Source of the DNA: a virus | Virus record (IMG/VR): IMGVR_UViG_3300022602_000266 | Location: 1-33,978 of that record | DNA: 33,978 nucleotides | Reading direction: 5' to 3' (one strand) | In this document: positions 8,832 to 18,700 of the stretch, in pieces | Layout: every line of letters starts with the position of its first letter | Numbering within the stretch: position 1 is the first letter of the stretch | Program-made: the position numbers and the translations under genes | Notes under the pieces: model-generated | Databases searched by the model: none | Told to the model about the DNA's origin: nothing | Seen by the model: the letters and a program-made list of their open reading frames with translations, nothing else

Positions 8832-11330
8832 ATGGCTAATGTCAGCGTAGGAAGTACAACAGGTTTATATCAAATAAACTCTGTAAACACAATATTAACC
8901 AGTGCACAGAATTTATATACTCTGTTGGCAAACAGTAATAGTATTGGATTTTATTTAACTAATAGCAATGCTGATGTTTCAGCAACAACATTATCTACAG
9001 GTGTAACCAGTGGCACCTATGGTAATATTAATTATATTCCAATTATAACTGTAGGTACTGATGGTCGTATAACCAGCATCAGTACAGTTGAAACAACACA
9101 AAATAATTATAGTAATGTAAATGTTGCAGCTTATTTGTCAGGCACAGTTACTATTGGTAATTTAACTGTTGATGCTGGTGTATATTGGGCCAATGGACAA
9201 CCATATAGTTCAGGTGGAACAATCTATGGTAATAGTAATGTGGCTGCTTACTTGCCAACTTATACTGGAACACTAAACAATAGTAGCACAATTATTGGTA
9301 TTAACAATAATGTTTCATTGTTATCGGCCAATTTAACCAGTTTCGAAACTTATGCCAATGTAACATATAGCACCATTGCTAATGCAGCAAGTCAAGAAAC
9401 AGAAATATCTAGTTTAAGAGCAAACATTACTGCTGCCAATGCTGCAATTGTGTCAACGAATGCCAATGTAAGTGCTTTCGAAACTTATGCTAATGCAACT
9501 TATGCAACACAAACCGCATTAAGCAATTTTGAAACTTACGCCAATATTCAGTATGCAACTGCATCAGGATTAACTGCGGCAAATACAGCACTAACTAATT
9601 TTGAAACTTATGCAAATGCCACATTCCAAACAACTGCAACTGCATACAGCAATGCCAATGTAGCAAGTTATTTGCCTGTTTATAGCGGAAACATTAGTGC
9701 TGGTAACTTAACAGTTGTAACCAATTTATATTCTTCAGATATTATAGCAACCAATGTTGCTATTGAAGGCGATGCAATTATATATGGTAACTTGACAGTT
9801 CAAGGTAATACCACAATTATTAACAGTAACACAATCGTTACCAATGACAAATTATTAATATTAGCCAATAATCAAAGCACAGGAGTTGCAGTCAATGGTG
9901 CTGGTATACAAGTTGGTAATACTGCCATTGCAACATTCTTATACAACAATTCAACTAGTACATGGCAAAGCAATTTAAGTATTGCTCCAACAACTGCTGC
10001 AAATAACACAGTTAGTTTAGGTGTTAGCACCAATTGGTGGAATACAGTTTATACGACTGGTGTTACAGCAACAAACTTAACTGGCACATTACAAACCGCT
10101 GCACAACCAAATATTACCAGCGTTGGCTCATTAAGTTCTTTATCAGTAACTGGCGCAACAACAAGTGGTAACTTAATTACTACAAATGGTTTATTTTGGG
10201 CCAATGGAACTCCATATAGCACTGGTGGCGGAGGCGGAAGCAGCACCAGTATTAGCAATGGTTCAAGTAATGTAAGTATTGCTACTACTAATGGCAACAT
10301 CACAATGTTTGCCAATACTGGCATTATTGATGCTAGTCTAACAACTGGAGCAATTTACTTACCAACAGGCGGTAATACAGCAAGACCTACTGCAAACATT
10401 GCAGGTGCAATACGATTCAATACTGATTTGAAAAATCCTGAATGGTATAGCGCATACGATAATACATGGAAGTTCTTTAGTCAAATTTATACTCCTACTC
10501 CTCCTGGATATAATGTTAACTATTTGATAATCGCAGGTGGAGGTGGCGGTGGTGGCGTTTATGCCGCAGGTGGCGGTGGTGGTGGTTTAATATCTGGAAC
10601 TGCAACACTAACTGTTGGCACAACATACTCGGTAGTAGTTGGTGCTGGTGGTGCAGGTGGATCAAATCCTGGAAGTCCCGGACCCAGTGCTGGCGGAACA
10701 CAAGGTTCCAATTCAACTATCGCTGCATTAAGTTTGACTGCAATTGGTGGCGGTGGCGGTGAAGGTTATGGATATTATAACGAAGGCGGATCTAGTGGAG
10801 GTTCAGGCGGCGGTGGCGCACCAGGTAATGGTGGCCCAGGCAATGCTGGATTTGCAGGAACTAGCGGCCAAGGCAATGCAGGTGGAACCGGAGGATCCAA
10901 TAATGGAGCTCCAGGTGGTGGTGGTGGAGCCGGGGCCACAGGAACCGATGGTGGTGCAAATTATCCAGTTAATGGTGCTAATGGTGGTGTTGGTGTAGCC
11001 AATTCAATTACAGGCTCTAGCGTTTATTACGCAGGTGGTGGAGGATCGGGATGTTATGCCAGTTATACTCCAGGTTCAGGTGGAACTGGAGGTGGTGGCT
11101 CAGGTGCAGCAAGCGGCCCGGCAACAGCAGGAACTGCCAACACTGGAGGTGGTGGTGGTGGAGCAGGAACTGGTGGAACAAACACTGGTGGAGCAGGTGG
11201 TTCGGGAGTGGTAATACTTTCAGTGCCAACTGCGAATTATTCAGGAACAACAACTGGATCGCCAACAATTACCACAAGTGGTGGCAATACAATCCTGACT
11301 TTCACAACATCAGGTTCATATACAGCTTAA
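8832..11330 (+). CDS. Tail fibre protein with glycine-rich C-terminal domain
   Basis: This 832-residue protein has a good ribosome-binding site (AAAGGA). Residues 90-285 contain repeats of the type NVAAYL.TYTG and four copies of FETYAN at 171, 216, 233 and 257, probably trimeric beta/coil shaft elements. Near residues 300-345 there is an IEGDAIIYGNLTVQGNTTI segment typical of phage fibre shafts. Near 505-545, TANIAGAIRFNTDLKNPEWY resembles phage fibre segments before the tip. Residues 560-800 form a glycine-rich domain (NYLIIAGGGGGGG onward), a fold used as a receptor-binding tip in some phage adhesins. It is therefore the probable receptor-binding protein. Length and composition leave little doubt that it is a virion fibre. 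Confidence 0.88.
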   Translation: MANVSVGSTTGLYQINSVNTILTSAQNLYTLLANSNSIGFYLTNSNADVSATTLSTGVTSGTYGNINYIPIITVGTDGRITSISTVETTQNNYSNVNVAAYLSGTVTIGNLTVDAGVYWANGQPYSSGGTIYGNSNVAAYLPTYTGTLNNSSTIIGINNNVSLLSANLTSFETYANVTYSTIANAASQETEISSLRANITAANAAIVSTNANVSAFETYANATYATQTALSNFETYANIQYATASGLTAANTALTNFETYANATFQTTATAYSNANVASYLPVYSGNISAGNLTVVTNLYSSDIIATNVAIEGDAIIYGNLTVQGNTTIINSNTIVTNDKLLILANNQSTGVAVNGAGIQVGNTAIATFLYNNSTSTWQSNLSIAPTTAANNTVSLGVSTNWWNTVYTTGVTATNLTGTLQTAAQPNITSVGSLSSLSVTGATTSGNLITTNGLFWANGTPYSTGGGGGSSTSISNGSSNVSIATTNGNITMFANTGIIDASLTTGAIYLPTGGNTARPTANIAGAIRFNTDLKNPEWYSAYDNTWKFFSQIYTPTPPGYNVNYLIIAGGGGGGGVYAAGGGGGGLISGTATLTVGTTYSVVVGAGGAGGSNPGSPGPSAGGTQGSNSTIAALSLTAIGGGGGEGYGYYNEGGSSGGSGGGGAPGNGGPGNAGFAGTSGQGNAGGTGGSNNGAPGGGGGAGATGTDGGANYPVNGANGGVGVANSITGSSVYYAGGGGSGCYASYTPGSGGTGGGGSGAASGPATAGTANTGGGGGGAGTGGTNTGGAGGSGVVILSVPTANYSGTTTGSPTITTSGGNTILTFTTSGSYTA
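9342..9617 (+). repeat. FETYAN repeats in the tail-fibre gene
   Basis: Four copies of a unit encoding FETYAN followed by an aromatic/Ala/Thr tail start at 9342, 9477, 9528 and 9600 in the tail-fibre gene. Spacing is irregular (45, 17 and 24 codons). The copies differ in third codon positions (GAAACTTATGCC, GAAACTTATGCT, GAAACTTACGCC, GAAACTTATGCA), so this is an old duplication under selection on protein, not a recent DNA repeat. Confidence 0.8.
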
Positions 11331-11339
11331 GGAAAAACG

Positions 11340-11669
11340 ATGAGTCATTATGCAAAAGTATTAAATGGAACTGTAATTAATGTTATAGTTGCCGAACCGG
11401 AATTCTTTAAAACATTTGTAGATACTAGTCCCGGCACTTGGATACAAACCAGTTATAACACACGGGCAAATGTTCATTTGCAGGGAGGCACTCCATTGCG
11501 TGGTAATTATGCCGGAATTGGCTATGTTTATGATGTTAAAAATGATGTATTTTATACACCAAGACCCGGTCCTGAATGGACATTGAATACCACAACTTGG
11601 ACTTGGACTGCTCCCGATGTCGTAACAACCGGCAACACAACAACAACTGGCAACACAACACAAGGATAA
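11340..11669 (+). CDS. Small tail-associated protein with YAGIGYVYD motif
   Basis: This is a 109-residue protein with ribosome-binding site AAGGAA. It has the layout of a small protein often found in aquatic phage tail clusters: N-terminal HYAKVLNGTVINVIVAEPEF, then GTWIQTSYNT, PLRGNYAGIGYVYD (residues 53-66), and a proline-tryptophan end (PRPGPEWTLN, WTWTAPD). The last 15 residues are a TTGN repeat. It lies between the tail fibre and the nozzle, so it is probably a minor virion or fibre-associated protein. The exact role is unknown. Confidence 0.8.
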   Translation: MSHYAKVLNGTVINVIVAEPEFFKTFVDTSPGTWIQTSYNTRANVHLQGGTPLRGNYAGIGYVYDVKNDVFYTPRPGPEWTLNTTTWTWTAPDVVTTGNTTTTGNTTQG

Positions 11670-11672
11670 TCT

Positions 11673-13349
11673 ATGGCAATGCAGACCGTTAGAACTCCTT
11701 TTACCAAAATGACATTCACACCCGATGTGCCAAGTTCGGCATTGACCGCGAATGAATATAATGCTGGATACAATGTTGAAAGTGATGTACGCAGTGTAAA
11801 AAGTGTATTGGGTGAAGAATATATTTTGAATCAAATTACAGGCAATGTAATTTATACCACAGGCGGTTTTTTAGAAACCACAGATTTTTATTTTTTAGTA
11901 GCCACTGAACAAGGATGTTGGTACTTGATTGATAATGCCGGCATTGGTAATATTACTCCAACAAGTTATGGTACATTTGGTAGTGGAACTTATAGTGCCA
12001 GCACTGTGATAACTTCAAGTTGGAATGGCGAAGTTGTATTTTTAAATGATCAAATTAATCCACCAATGTATTATCTTGCTGGATATCCCACATTGGCATT
12101 ATATGATCATCCTGATCCTGTTACAGGACAAACTTATGTTTGGAATTATGATGTAACTATTCCCACAAGTGGACCACAACAGGGCAATACGATTCCACTT
12201 TACAGCAGTTTAACAACTGCTTTTTTAAGAGTATATAATAGCCCCAATGTTGGTAGTTTATTAGTTGCTGGTAATTTATCAGGAGTTATTGCTCCTAATG
12301 TTACTATTGCAACTCCAGGCACAGTACAAAATTTACCAACTACATTGCGTTGGAGTCAAAACTTTGGATTAAATTCAGTAGCAGAAACTTGGACTCCTAC
12401 AATCAGCAATGTGGCCAACGAATTAGAAATAAATGTTCGAGGACCACTTGTAGATGGATTTACTTTGAATGGTAATTTCTATATATTCAGTTATTGGGAT
12501 TGTGTGTTAATGAGTCCAATTGCTTATACTAGTACTAGTGCTCCGGTATTTGCATTTACAACAGTTACACAAGGTCGTGGTTTAATAAATGAAAATTGCT
12601 GGGCCATTGTAGACCAAACTGCATATGGTATTGATGCAAGGGACATTTGGAGTTTTAATGGCAGTAATTTTACTCCCATAGGTGATCAACGAGTTAAAAA
12701 TTATTTGTACAGTAATATTAATCCCAATTACACCGATCAAATTTTTATGATTCACAATAGTGAAAAATATCAAGTTGAAATTTATTATCCCGATTTAAAC
12801 AGTACCGGACATTGTAATCAAATGTTGGGTTATAGATATGATTTAGATATTTGGAATCCACCAAGACAAGTTAATCAAGCCACTGCCGCAGTTGAGTCTC
12901 CAATTTGGACCGGCAATGTAGCAAATTTGGCCAGCAGAACTGTTGTTTACAGTAGCTATGCTGGAAATGTCAGTTTAATACAAAAAGATATAGGTACAAG
13001 TTTTACCAGTAATGTAAGTAGCAATGTTGCTATTAAAAGTTTGTTTGAGCGTGACAATATCAGTTTTGGTCAAGATTATTCAGCAAGTATTCAAGTACAT
13101 CGTGTATATCCTGAAGTATATGGTACTGGTAATATTAATATTGCAGTTGGCGGAGCAAATGCAGTAGGCAATACCGCAGTTTATAGCGCAACACAAACAG
13201 TGCCGATACAAACCGATAATCCTTGGGTACAAATTCCACAAAATGAAAATCGCATAACCAGCGTACAATTTAGTGGTAATAGTAATGTCAACACATGGCA
13301 GTTAAGCGCTGCAAATTGGCAAATTACAAAAGTACAGGATACTCGTTAA
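11673..13349 (+). CDS. Tail nozzle protein (probable)
   Basis: This is a 558-residue beta-rich protein with ribosome-binding site AAGGAT. Segments such as YEDV-type openings (YNAGYNVESDVRSVKSVLGEE is replaced here by NEYNAGYNVESDVRSVKS, residues 27-44), WNGEVVFLNDQINPPMYYL (115-133), FTLNGNFYIFSYWDCVLM (260-277) and GIDARDIWSFNGSNFTPIG (319-337) follow the pattern of nozzle or tail-tubular B-like proteins of short-tailed phages, which form a beta-propeller tube below the adaptor. Position after adaptor and fibres agrees. Its stop overlaps the ATG of the next gene as TAATG. I am fairly sure it is a tail structural protein and less sure that it is the nozzle. Confidence 0.75.
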   Translation: MAMQTVRTPFTKMTFTPDVPSSALTANEYNAGYNVESDVRSVKSVLGEEYILNQITGNVIYTTGGFLETTDFYFLVATEQGCWYLIDNAGIGNITPTSYGTFGSGTYSASTVITSSWNGEVVFLNDQINPPMYYLAGYPTLALYDHPDPVTGQTYVWNYDVTIPTSGPQQGNTIPLYSSLTTAFLRVYNSPNVGSLLVAGNLSGVIAPNVTIATPGTVQNLPTTLRWSQNFGLNSVAETWTPTISNVANELEINVRGPLVDGFTLNGNFYIFSYWDCVLMSPIAYTSTSAPVFAFTTVTQGRGLINENCWAIVDQTAYGIDARDIWSFNGSNFTPIGDQRVKNYLYSNINPNYTDQIFMIHNSEKYQVEIYYPDLNSTGHCNQMLGYRYDLDIWNPPRQVNQATAAVESPIWTGNVANLASRTVVYSSYAGNVSLIQKDIGTSFTSNVSSNVAIKSLFERDNISFGQDYSASIQVHRVYPEVYGTGNINIAVGGANAVGNTAVYSATQTVPIQTDNPWVQIPQNENRITSVQFSGNSNVNTWQLSAANWQITKVQDTR

Positions 13350-15790
13350 TGGCAACAAATTTTGGTTTAACAGTTTCAAGCCCACAGGTCAATATAATTC
13401 AAAGTTTGAATTATCTGTTGGCCACACAGGCCAACGCAGCATCCAGTGTAGTAAATTATAATGGCAATGTTTTAGTTGCCAATACTACCACTGGAGCTAT
13501 TACTAGTGTTTATAGTAATGGAGCTTCTCAAACCGGAACCATTAGTTATTTGTATGGCTATGTGGATGTTAAGTATGCAAACTCGGCAACTGGTGGATCA
13601 GGTTTTACCAGCAATTGTCAATATGCAAATTATTATGGTGTTTATAACAATAACACAGGAATAGAAAGTAGCAATCCAGTAAATTATCAATGGACACAAG
13701 TTGCTGGTGGATTTGGCAATACCAGAACTTTATGGTACACTACTGGTGGTGGTAATACAATTAATTTTTCGGTTGCAAATGCAGCGCCATCAATTTATTA
13801 TGAACCAGTAATTGATAATGTGCCAATATTATTGGCAATTGTGGCAAATAGCGCAGTTATAACAAACAGTATTGCTCCAGCAGCAATTACCAATGTACAA
13901 GTTGCTGGCAATACTATTACTGGACATAATATTCAACTAGGTACAATTACAGCAAATTTATTGGCTGTAGGTACAATTATTGTTGCCAATAGTATCCAAA
14001 GTAATAATGCAATATTTGGTAATTATCAATCGCCAGGATATTGGTTAGACTCTTCTAGTGGCAATGTTCGTTTTGGCGGCAATGTATCTATTGGTAATAA
14101 TTTAACTGTGGGCAATAATGCTGTAATTGGTGGTAATGTTACTATTAATGGAATTGTTACTTCAGGAAATATCAATGCCAATGTAGTAACCACCACTGCA
14201 CTACAAACACAATCGGCTACTACAGTGGTTAATACTGTAGGTGAACAAAATGTAAATCCAGTTACTTTTGTTAATGGTAATACCAGTGTTTATGGTCAAC
14301 CAGGTTATTTATGGCCTACTAATACTCGAGGATTTGGTAGTGCAGGTGCAACAATTATTCCTACTACAAATGGCAGTGTTGTTGGTAGTCAAATTACTGT
14401 TAATTGGAATACATTTATTAATACATTGCAATACAGTTCATATAATTTAGTTGAATTATGGAAAAATGGTCAAAGTTATTTTTATCAAAATAATCTACAA
14501 AGAATAACTTGTGCTCTTCAATTAAACTTGCCTGGATCAGGAGTTACTGGTGTTACCGACATGTATACGGCCACCGGACTTAATGGTAGTTTGTTAGTCT
14601 ATAATTATCCCATTATCAATCCTGCTAATCCCGGTACTTGGTATAGTGGTGGTACTCCTAATCAAACTGGCAATGTTCAATCATTGTCAAGTGGAACTAC
14701 TTCTTCATTATATTCTCAAATTTCGGCCTTTGCCGCTCGAGACGGCGCAAGTGGCACTTATTTTGGTGCAACTTCTGTTTTGCCCAACCTTGATAGTAGC
14801 ATACCATTTTTCTCATATGCAGCAGTACCAATTGCCCAATCAGTATCATCTTCTCCGCCAACTTATGGATTTAATTCGGTGGTAGTTGGTGCTGGCGGAC
14901 AAATAATGCGTGTTCATTATAGTGGTAATGGGCCAGGAACTAATTCATATACAACATCAAGTTATGTTTCCGAAACCAGTGGAGTTTTGGCCGATTTATA
15001 TGATGTTGCAATTGGTACTTCAACAACAAGCAGTACCAGTGTATTAACTGTAGCAGTAGGTACTGGTGGAACAATACTTACTACTTCAAGAAGCTATCTA
15101 GCAGATGGGGATAATGAATATCAATTTTCCAGTCAAACTGGATGGGTTCAACAAGGATCAAATACTTCATTTAATTTAAATGCTGTTTGTAGTAATTGGC
15201 AAGGCGGAATATCTAAATGGGTAGCAGTAGGCGATTATGGTACTATTGTAACTGCTGGTGCTAGTGCCAGTGGATGGACTGTACAAAACAGTGGAACTAC
15301 TAATCCTTTATATGGTGTTGCTTATAGTGGCGGAAGATGGACGGTAGTTGGAGCCAACGGTATAATATTAACCAGCACTGATACAGTAAATTGGTCACAA
15401 ATAAGTAGTCCATATCCTGGACGAGATTTATATAGCATTTGTGTAGGTATTCAAAATAGTAGTCAAATGGTTGCCTGCGGCCAAGAAATAATGATTCAAA
15501 GTACAAATAGCGGAGTAACTTTTAGCAATTTGTATGTTGGTGGATCAAGTTTGGCCAGTAATTTAACTAGATTACAATATTATGGTAGTTGGGCTAATAT
15601 TGCAACTCAAGATGAACCACCAGCACAACAACAAATTGCCAATGGTCAAATTGTATCCGGTAGTTATACTGATAGCAATTATGTTGCCGGCAATCCGCAA
15701 GTATACTATGTGGTTGTTGGTAGTTTGACTGGCAATACTACAATCTATTCATCACAGACTAGCTTGACCGTAACTGAATTTAAACGATAA
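13349..15790 (+). CDS. Large tail protein with fibre-like middle and beta-propeller C-terminal part
   Basis: This is a protein of 813 residues from ATG 13349, which overlaps the preceding stop (TAATG). An upstream start at 13295 is rejected because it would overlap the nozzle gene by 55 bases. Residues about 185-290 (NVQVAGNTITGHNIQLGTI, NVSIGNNLTVGNNAVIGGNV) resemble shaft segments of tail-tip and fibre proteins. From about residue 560 to 740 there are repeated segments (VVVGAGGQIMR, LTVAVGTGGTILTTS, WVAVGDYGTIVTAG, WTVVGANGIILTST). These look like blades of a BNR / photosystem-assembly-factor beta-propeller, a fold used for sugar binding. It may be a second receptor-binding protein or a tail-tip protein. 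Confidence 0.82.
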   Translation: MATNFGLTVSSPQVNIIQSLNYLLATQANAASSVVNYNGNVLVANTTTGAITSVYSNGASQTGTISYLYGYVDVKYANSATGGSGFTSNCQYANYYGVYNNNTGIESSNPVNYQWTQVAGGFGNTRTLWYTTGGGNTINFSVANAAPSIYYEPVIDNVPILLAIVANSAVITNSIAPAAITNVQVAGNTITGHNIQLGTITANLLAVGTIIVANSIQSNNAIFGNYQSPGYWLDSSSGNVRFGGNVSIGNNLTVGNNAVIGGNVTINGIVTSGNINANVVTTTALQTQSATTVVNTVGEQNVNPVTFVNGNTSVYGQPGYLWPTNTRGFGSAGATIIPTTNGSVVGSQITVNWNTFINTLQYSSYNLVELWKNGQSYFYQNNLQRITCALQLNLPGSGVTGVTDMYTATGLNGSLLVYNYPIINPANPGTWYSGGTPNQTGNVQSLSSGTTSSLYSQISAFAARDGASGTYFGATSVLPNLDSSIPFFSYAAVPIAQSVSSSPPTYGFNSVVVGAGGQIMRVHYSGNGPGTNSYTTSSYVSETSGVLADLYDVAIGTSTTSSTSVLTVAVGTGGTILTTSRSYLADGDNEYQFSSQTGWVQQGSNTSFNLNAVCSNWQGGISKWVAVGDYGTIVTAGASASGWTVQNSGTTNPLYGVAYSGGRWTVVGANGIILTSTDTVNWSQISSPYPGRDLYSICVGIQNSSQMVACGQEIMIQSTNSGVTFSNLYVGGSSLASNLTRLQYYGSWANIATQDEPPAQQQIANGQIVSGSYTDSNYVAGNPQVYYVVVGSLTGNTTIYSSQTSLTVTEFKR

Positions 15791-15793
15791 ATA
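15788..15793 (+). promoter_or_regulatory. TAAATA element 5 nt before the gene at 15799
   Basis: TAAATA overlaps the stop codon of the preceding gene (TAA at 15788-15790) and is 5 nt before the ATG at 15799. The gene has no ribosome-binding site. The same TAAATA-5/6 nt-ATG arrangement occurs at 7450 and 28959. Reinitiation after the nearby stop is an alternative way to translate the gene. Confidence 0.45.
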
Positions 15794-15798
15794 ATAAT

Positions 15799-18700
15799 AT
15801 GGCAACACAAACTGCACAACAATTACAATATCAGCAAATGATTTTGAATCAAATTAAAGCTGGTATGACTCCAACGGCATTTAGTTTAAGTATTGCAGGA
15901 TGGACTCCGGCACAAGCACAAGCGGCATATAGTGCAACCAACCCTGCGCCAACAAATGCCAGTATTGCACAACAACCAGTTGCTCCGACACCGGTTGCTC
16001 CAACACAAACATTTGCACAAAGTTTAGGTTTAGGCAATTTGCCGGCTGCGCAACAAACTGAAATTAATAATTTAAATTCTACACAACAGGCTCAATTACA
16101 ACAACAAATTACACAAGCTGGAGCATCGGCTCCAACAACTGTTGCACAAGTTCAAAATATTGCAGGAAAATTTTTAACCACTACCCCTGGCACTACCGAA
16201 TATCAATCGGCTCAAGCAGCGCAGCAAGTTGAACAAGCAACAGGACCAGCAACTCCAGTAGCACCTACATCAACAAGTGCTAGCACAACATCAACCCAAA
16301 CACCTGCACAACAACAAGCTACTGCTTTGCAACAATTGCAATCAGCACAACCTGCGTTATATAATCAATTGCAATCGGCTGGATTACTGCAACAAGCGGC
16401 TGCCCAAGCAGTAAGTACCAATACTGATATTGGTGTTGTAGCAAATCAAACTATTGCTACATATCAGCAACAACAAGCGCAGGCATTGGCGCAACAACAA
16501 GAAGCAGCACAAGCCCAAGCGCAGGCACAGGCACAGGCACAGGCACAACAAGCTGCGGCTGCTCAACAGGCAGCTGCTCAGGCCGCACAAGCACAAGCGG
16601 CTGCTCAGGCCGCACAAGTAGCTCAACAAAATGCAGCAACTCAAGCTGCTCAACAAGCAGCTGCTCAACAAGCGCAAACAACTGCTCAACAACAAGCGCA
16701 ACAAGTAACTGCACAAAATCAAACTACTGCGGCTCAACAAGCTGCGGCAGCTACTGCGGCTCAACAAGCAGCTGCTCAACAAGCAGCACAAATAACTGCA
16801 CAAAATCAAGCACAGGCACAAGCACAACAAACTGCTGCCACTGCTGCTCAACAAGCTGAAGCGGCCCAACAAGCACAAATTCAAGCAAAAAATACAACTA
16901 CACCAGTAGCACCAACTCCAACGGATCCAGTAGCTGCTGCAATTCAAGAATTGCAACAAAATCAACCCAATACTTATAATGCGTTACAATCAACAGGACT
17001 GTTACAACAAGTAGCACAACAAGCAGTTAGTTCAGGTCAAGACATTGGAGTACTAGGAAGCCAAGCTGTTGCTACATATCAGCAACAACAACAAGCTGCT
17101 TATGTAGCAGCAAATCCTGAATTACAACAAAATACAATTACTGCATTGGGTCAACAACAAGCTGCGGATGCAGCCGCATCTCAAGCACAGGCCGCTGCTG
17201 AAAATCCTAGTAATACTTTTAGTGGACTTGAAAATACTATTAGCAGTGGATTAAGCAGTATTGGCAGTTTTGTGGATCATAATATTCCTGGTGGATGGGC
17301 CACAGTTGGTGCAGCGGCATTATTGGCAGTTGGTATTACTGATCCAACATTGTTGAGTTCTGCAAGCGATGGAACTTTAACTGCTGATCAATTAACGGCC
17401 GCCGGAGTAGATCCTACAACAGTCAGTACCAATATTGCCAATGGTTTAACTGATGGAACCATTCCTCCAGAAAGTGTTGGATTAAGTTCAGCTCCTACAG
17501 TGGGCACAGATGGTGCTATAACAACAACTGCCGCTGACGGTGCAACTACAACTACTGCTGCCGATGGTACGGTATCAACAACTGCCGCAGACGGTAGTGT
17601 GGCACCCACAACGGCATCAGGAACTCCTAGTACAGTTTCTGCATTGAATACCGACCAAGTTTCTGCATTAAATACAACACCAGTAACTCCGGCTAATACC
17701 GTTTCAGTAACATTACCTGATGGCACTGTGGGCAGTTATGATGCTACAACAGGTACTGTTTATAATGCTGATGGTACAGTAAATGCAGCGGCAACCAATG
17801 CAGCGCCAGTACCAGGCGAAGGTGCACAAGTTGCAAGTAACGCTTCGGGACTTCCTCAAGCTGCAACTAATGCAGCAGATACAACACCAGTTGCACCTAC
17901 TACGGACACAACTGGTACTTCTATATTTTCAGGTTCAAGTATTAATCCAATTGCCAATGGACTAACTAATTTAGGTATAACAAGTCCAATTGCCAATGGA
18001 GCATTAACAGGTGCAGCAACTAGTGCTGCAATTGATGCAGTTACCGGTAAACCTATAACTGCAAGTGGTCTTTTAACCGGTGCTGCTACTGGTGGTATTG
18101 CCAGCGAAATTGGAAGCTATTTGCCTGACTCAACAGGTAGTGCAGTACAGGCTGCAATTAATGGAGCAACAACTGCTGCTGGGGCAAATGCAATTGTAGA
18201 TATTGCAACTGGAAAACCAATAACTGCTACATCATTGGCCGAACAAGCAGTTGTAGGAGCCGCTGTTGGAACTGCAGTCAGTGGATATAATAGTTCTGTA
18301 AACAATGCCAATGGAACTACAACTTATACCTGGGACGATGGTAGTACAATGACTACAAATAGTAGTGGCACTCCTACATCAGTTACTGATAGCAGTGGTG
18401 CAGTTATTGGATTGGGAACTGTCAATCCCACAACCGGCGCAGTAACTCCCAATAGTGCAACTGTTCAACCTGTGGCCACTGAAGATAATGGTGATGGAAC
18501 TACCACAACAACTTATGCAGATGGTAGTACGGTATCTCAAAATGCCAATACCGGCGATACCACCGGTATAACAGCGCCCACAACTCCTACAACTACTGCT
18601 ACTGTTCCCACAAACGAAATTCCCACAACTACCGCTACTGCACCTGCAGGTATAATAGATAATGGCAATGGTACTAGCACACAAACTTATGATGATGGCA

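Noticed and set aside
10744-10998. Plus-strand 84-residue frame inside the glycine-rich domain
   Set aside because: A shadow of GGT/GGC repeats in another frame.
11361-11834. Minus-strand 157-residue Cys-rich open frame
   Set aside because: It is antisense to two well-supported genes with ribosome-binding sites. No start signal.
16384-16965. Minus-strand 193-residue Leu/Ser/Cys-rich open frame
   Set aside because: It is antisense to the Gln/Ala repeat region. CAA/GCA repeats read backwards give Leu/Cys/Ser runs without stops. No ribosome-binding site or family.
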